In this document: positions 4,766 to 5,010 of the stretch, in pieces
Layout: the number at the start of each line of letters is the position of its first letter
Numbering within the stretch: position 1 is the stretch's first letter
NCBI GenBank assembly: GCA_028707675.1
Contig: JAQWAM010000157.1
Coordinates: 1 to 5,010 of the forward strand
Source of the DNA: Kiritimatiellia bacterium
Lineage (GTDB): Bacteria; Verrucomicrobiota; Kiritimatiellia; RFP12; UBA1067
DNA length: 5,010 bases
Reading direction: 5' to 3'
Notes under the pieces: generated by a model
Databases searched by the model: none
Told to the model about the DNA's origin: nothing
What the model saw: only the letters and a program-made list of their open reading frames with translations
Made by a program: the position numbers and the translations under genes

Positions 4766-5010
4766 TTAACGGATGGTGAATGCAAGTGTGTACGGACCTT
4801 CCCTGACGATGTCCCGCGCAAGCGGTTTAGGGCCGCATGAGTTGCCGCCGAGCCCGCGGCTCTTGGCGTAGATGCCGAAGAATGTCACGTCAGAATCCGG
4901 CAGTTCCGCCGGATGCGCGAACTTTACCAGCGTCTCCGGCAAGTAGGGGTTCACCTCGAAAGCGAACGGCGCCGCAGCGGTTTCGAACGTGACCGAATCA
5001 AAGCGTGCGG
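4766..5010 (-). CDS. Glycoside hydrolase family 2 beta-galactosidase, C-terminal end only (partial)
   Basis: Only the last 80 codons are visible; the gene runs off the right edge and its catalytic domain is outside the window. The frame stays open to the edge (first complete codon 5008-5006) and ends with TAA at 4768-4766. The visible part matches the end of the C-terminal small-chain domain of LacZ-type enzymes: 'HPAELP', then 'RGLGGNSCGPKPL' and a final beta strand 'GPYTLAFTIR'. In E. coli LacZ the matching loop reads GGDDSW and supplies Trp999 of the active site; here the aligned residue is Cys, which I recall as common in the 'GNxSCGP' branch of GH2. The enzyme would hydrolyse beta-galactosides or related glycans, and it begins the visible part of the minus-strand cluster. 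A methionine-led reading beginning at 4954 is not a real start: that codon is GTG inside the domain. Confidence 0.85.
   Translation of the reverse strand, partial: ARFDSVTFETAAAPFAFEVNPYLPETLVKFAHPAELPDSDVTFFGIYAKSRGLGGNSCGPKPLARDIVREGPYTLAFTIR

Noticed and set aside
3686..4840. Long plus-strand open frame of 384 codons opposite the Tat-exported gene
   Set aside because: It is the antisense shadow of a gene with a clear signal peptide and ribosome binding site. Its translation is rich in Arg, Val and His with no domain pattern, and it runs through the intergenic gap into the beta-galactosidase end.

Overview
The window shows the dense, moderately G+C-rich gene layout of a Gram-negative-type bacterium. 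A Tat-exported protein of the 'RRDFLK' type, a glycoside hydrolase family 2 (GH2) beta-galactosidase end, an AraC-type regulator and a small, basic secreted protein together suggest a polysaccharide-degrading member of the PVC superphylum (Lentisphaerota, Kiritimatiellota or Verrucomicrobiota). This assignment is inferred from protein style only; no rRNA or other phylogenetic marker is present.

Left part, plus strand. Positions 1-261 are a control region whose middle is A+T-rich and full of short repeats. Two copies of TTTCATAAG lie exactly 21 bp apart inside an inverted repeat. An AraC/XylS-family regulator (262-1137) follows. A 223-bp intergenic stretch comes next, with a TCGCCAA heptamer array, further copies of words seen upstream of the regulator, a 5'-UTR hairpin and a strong Shine-Dalgarno site. 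It leads into a small exported basic protein with a Gly/Lys/Gln repeat tail (1361-1783).

Right part, minus strand. Three genes are packed head to tail and look like one transcription unit, read from right to left. First is the 3' end of a GH2 beta-galactosidase (4766 to the window edge). After 21 bp comes a Tat-signal protein that may be a divergent polysaccharide deacetylase-like protein (4744-3641). Last is a full-length two-domain NAD+ synthase, nadE (3596-1767), whose last codons overlap the small plus-strand gene convergently by 17 bp.

The most notable points are these. (1) NadE has a complete ATP-pyrophosphatase domain, but its N-terminal glutaminase (nitrilase) domain carries glycine where the catalytic cysteine should be, so it is predicted to be unable to use glutamine. 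(2) The 21-bp-phased direct repeats, with a related copy upstream of the small secreted gene, suggest the AraC regulator controls itself and that neighbour. (3) A sugar-hydrolase/exported-protein pair sits in an apparent operon with a cofactor-biosynthesis gene. I see no CRISPR array, tRNA, rRNA, insertion sequence or phage gene.
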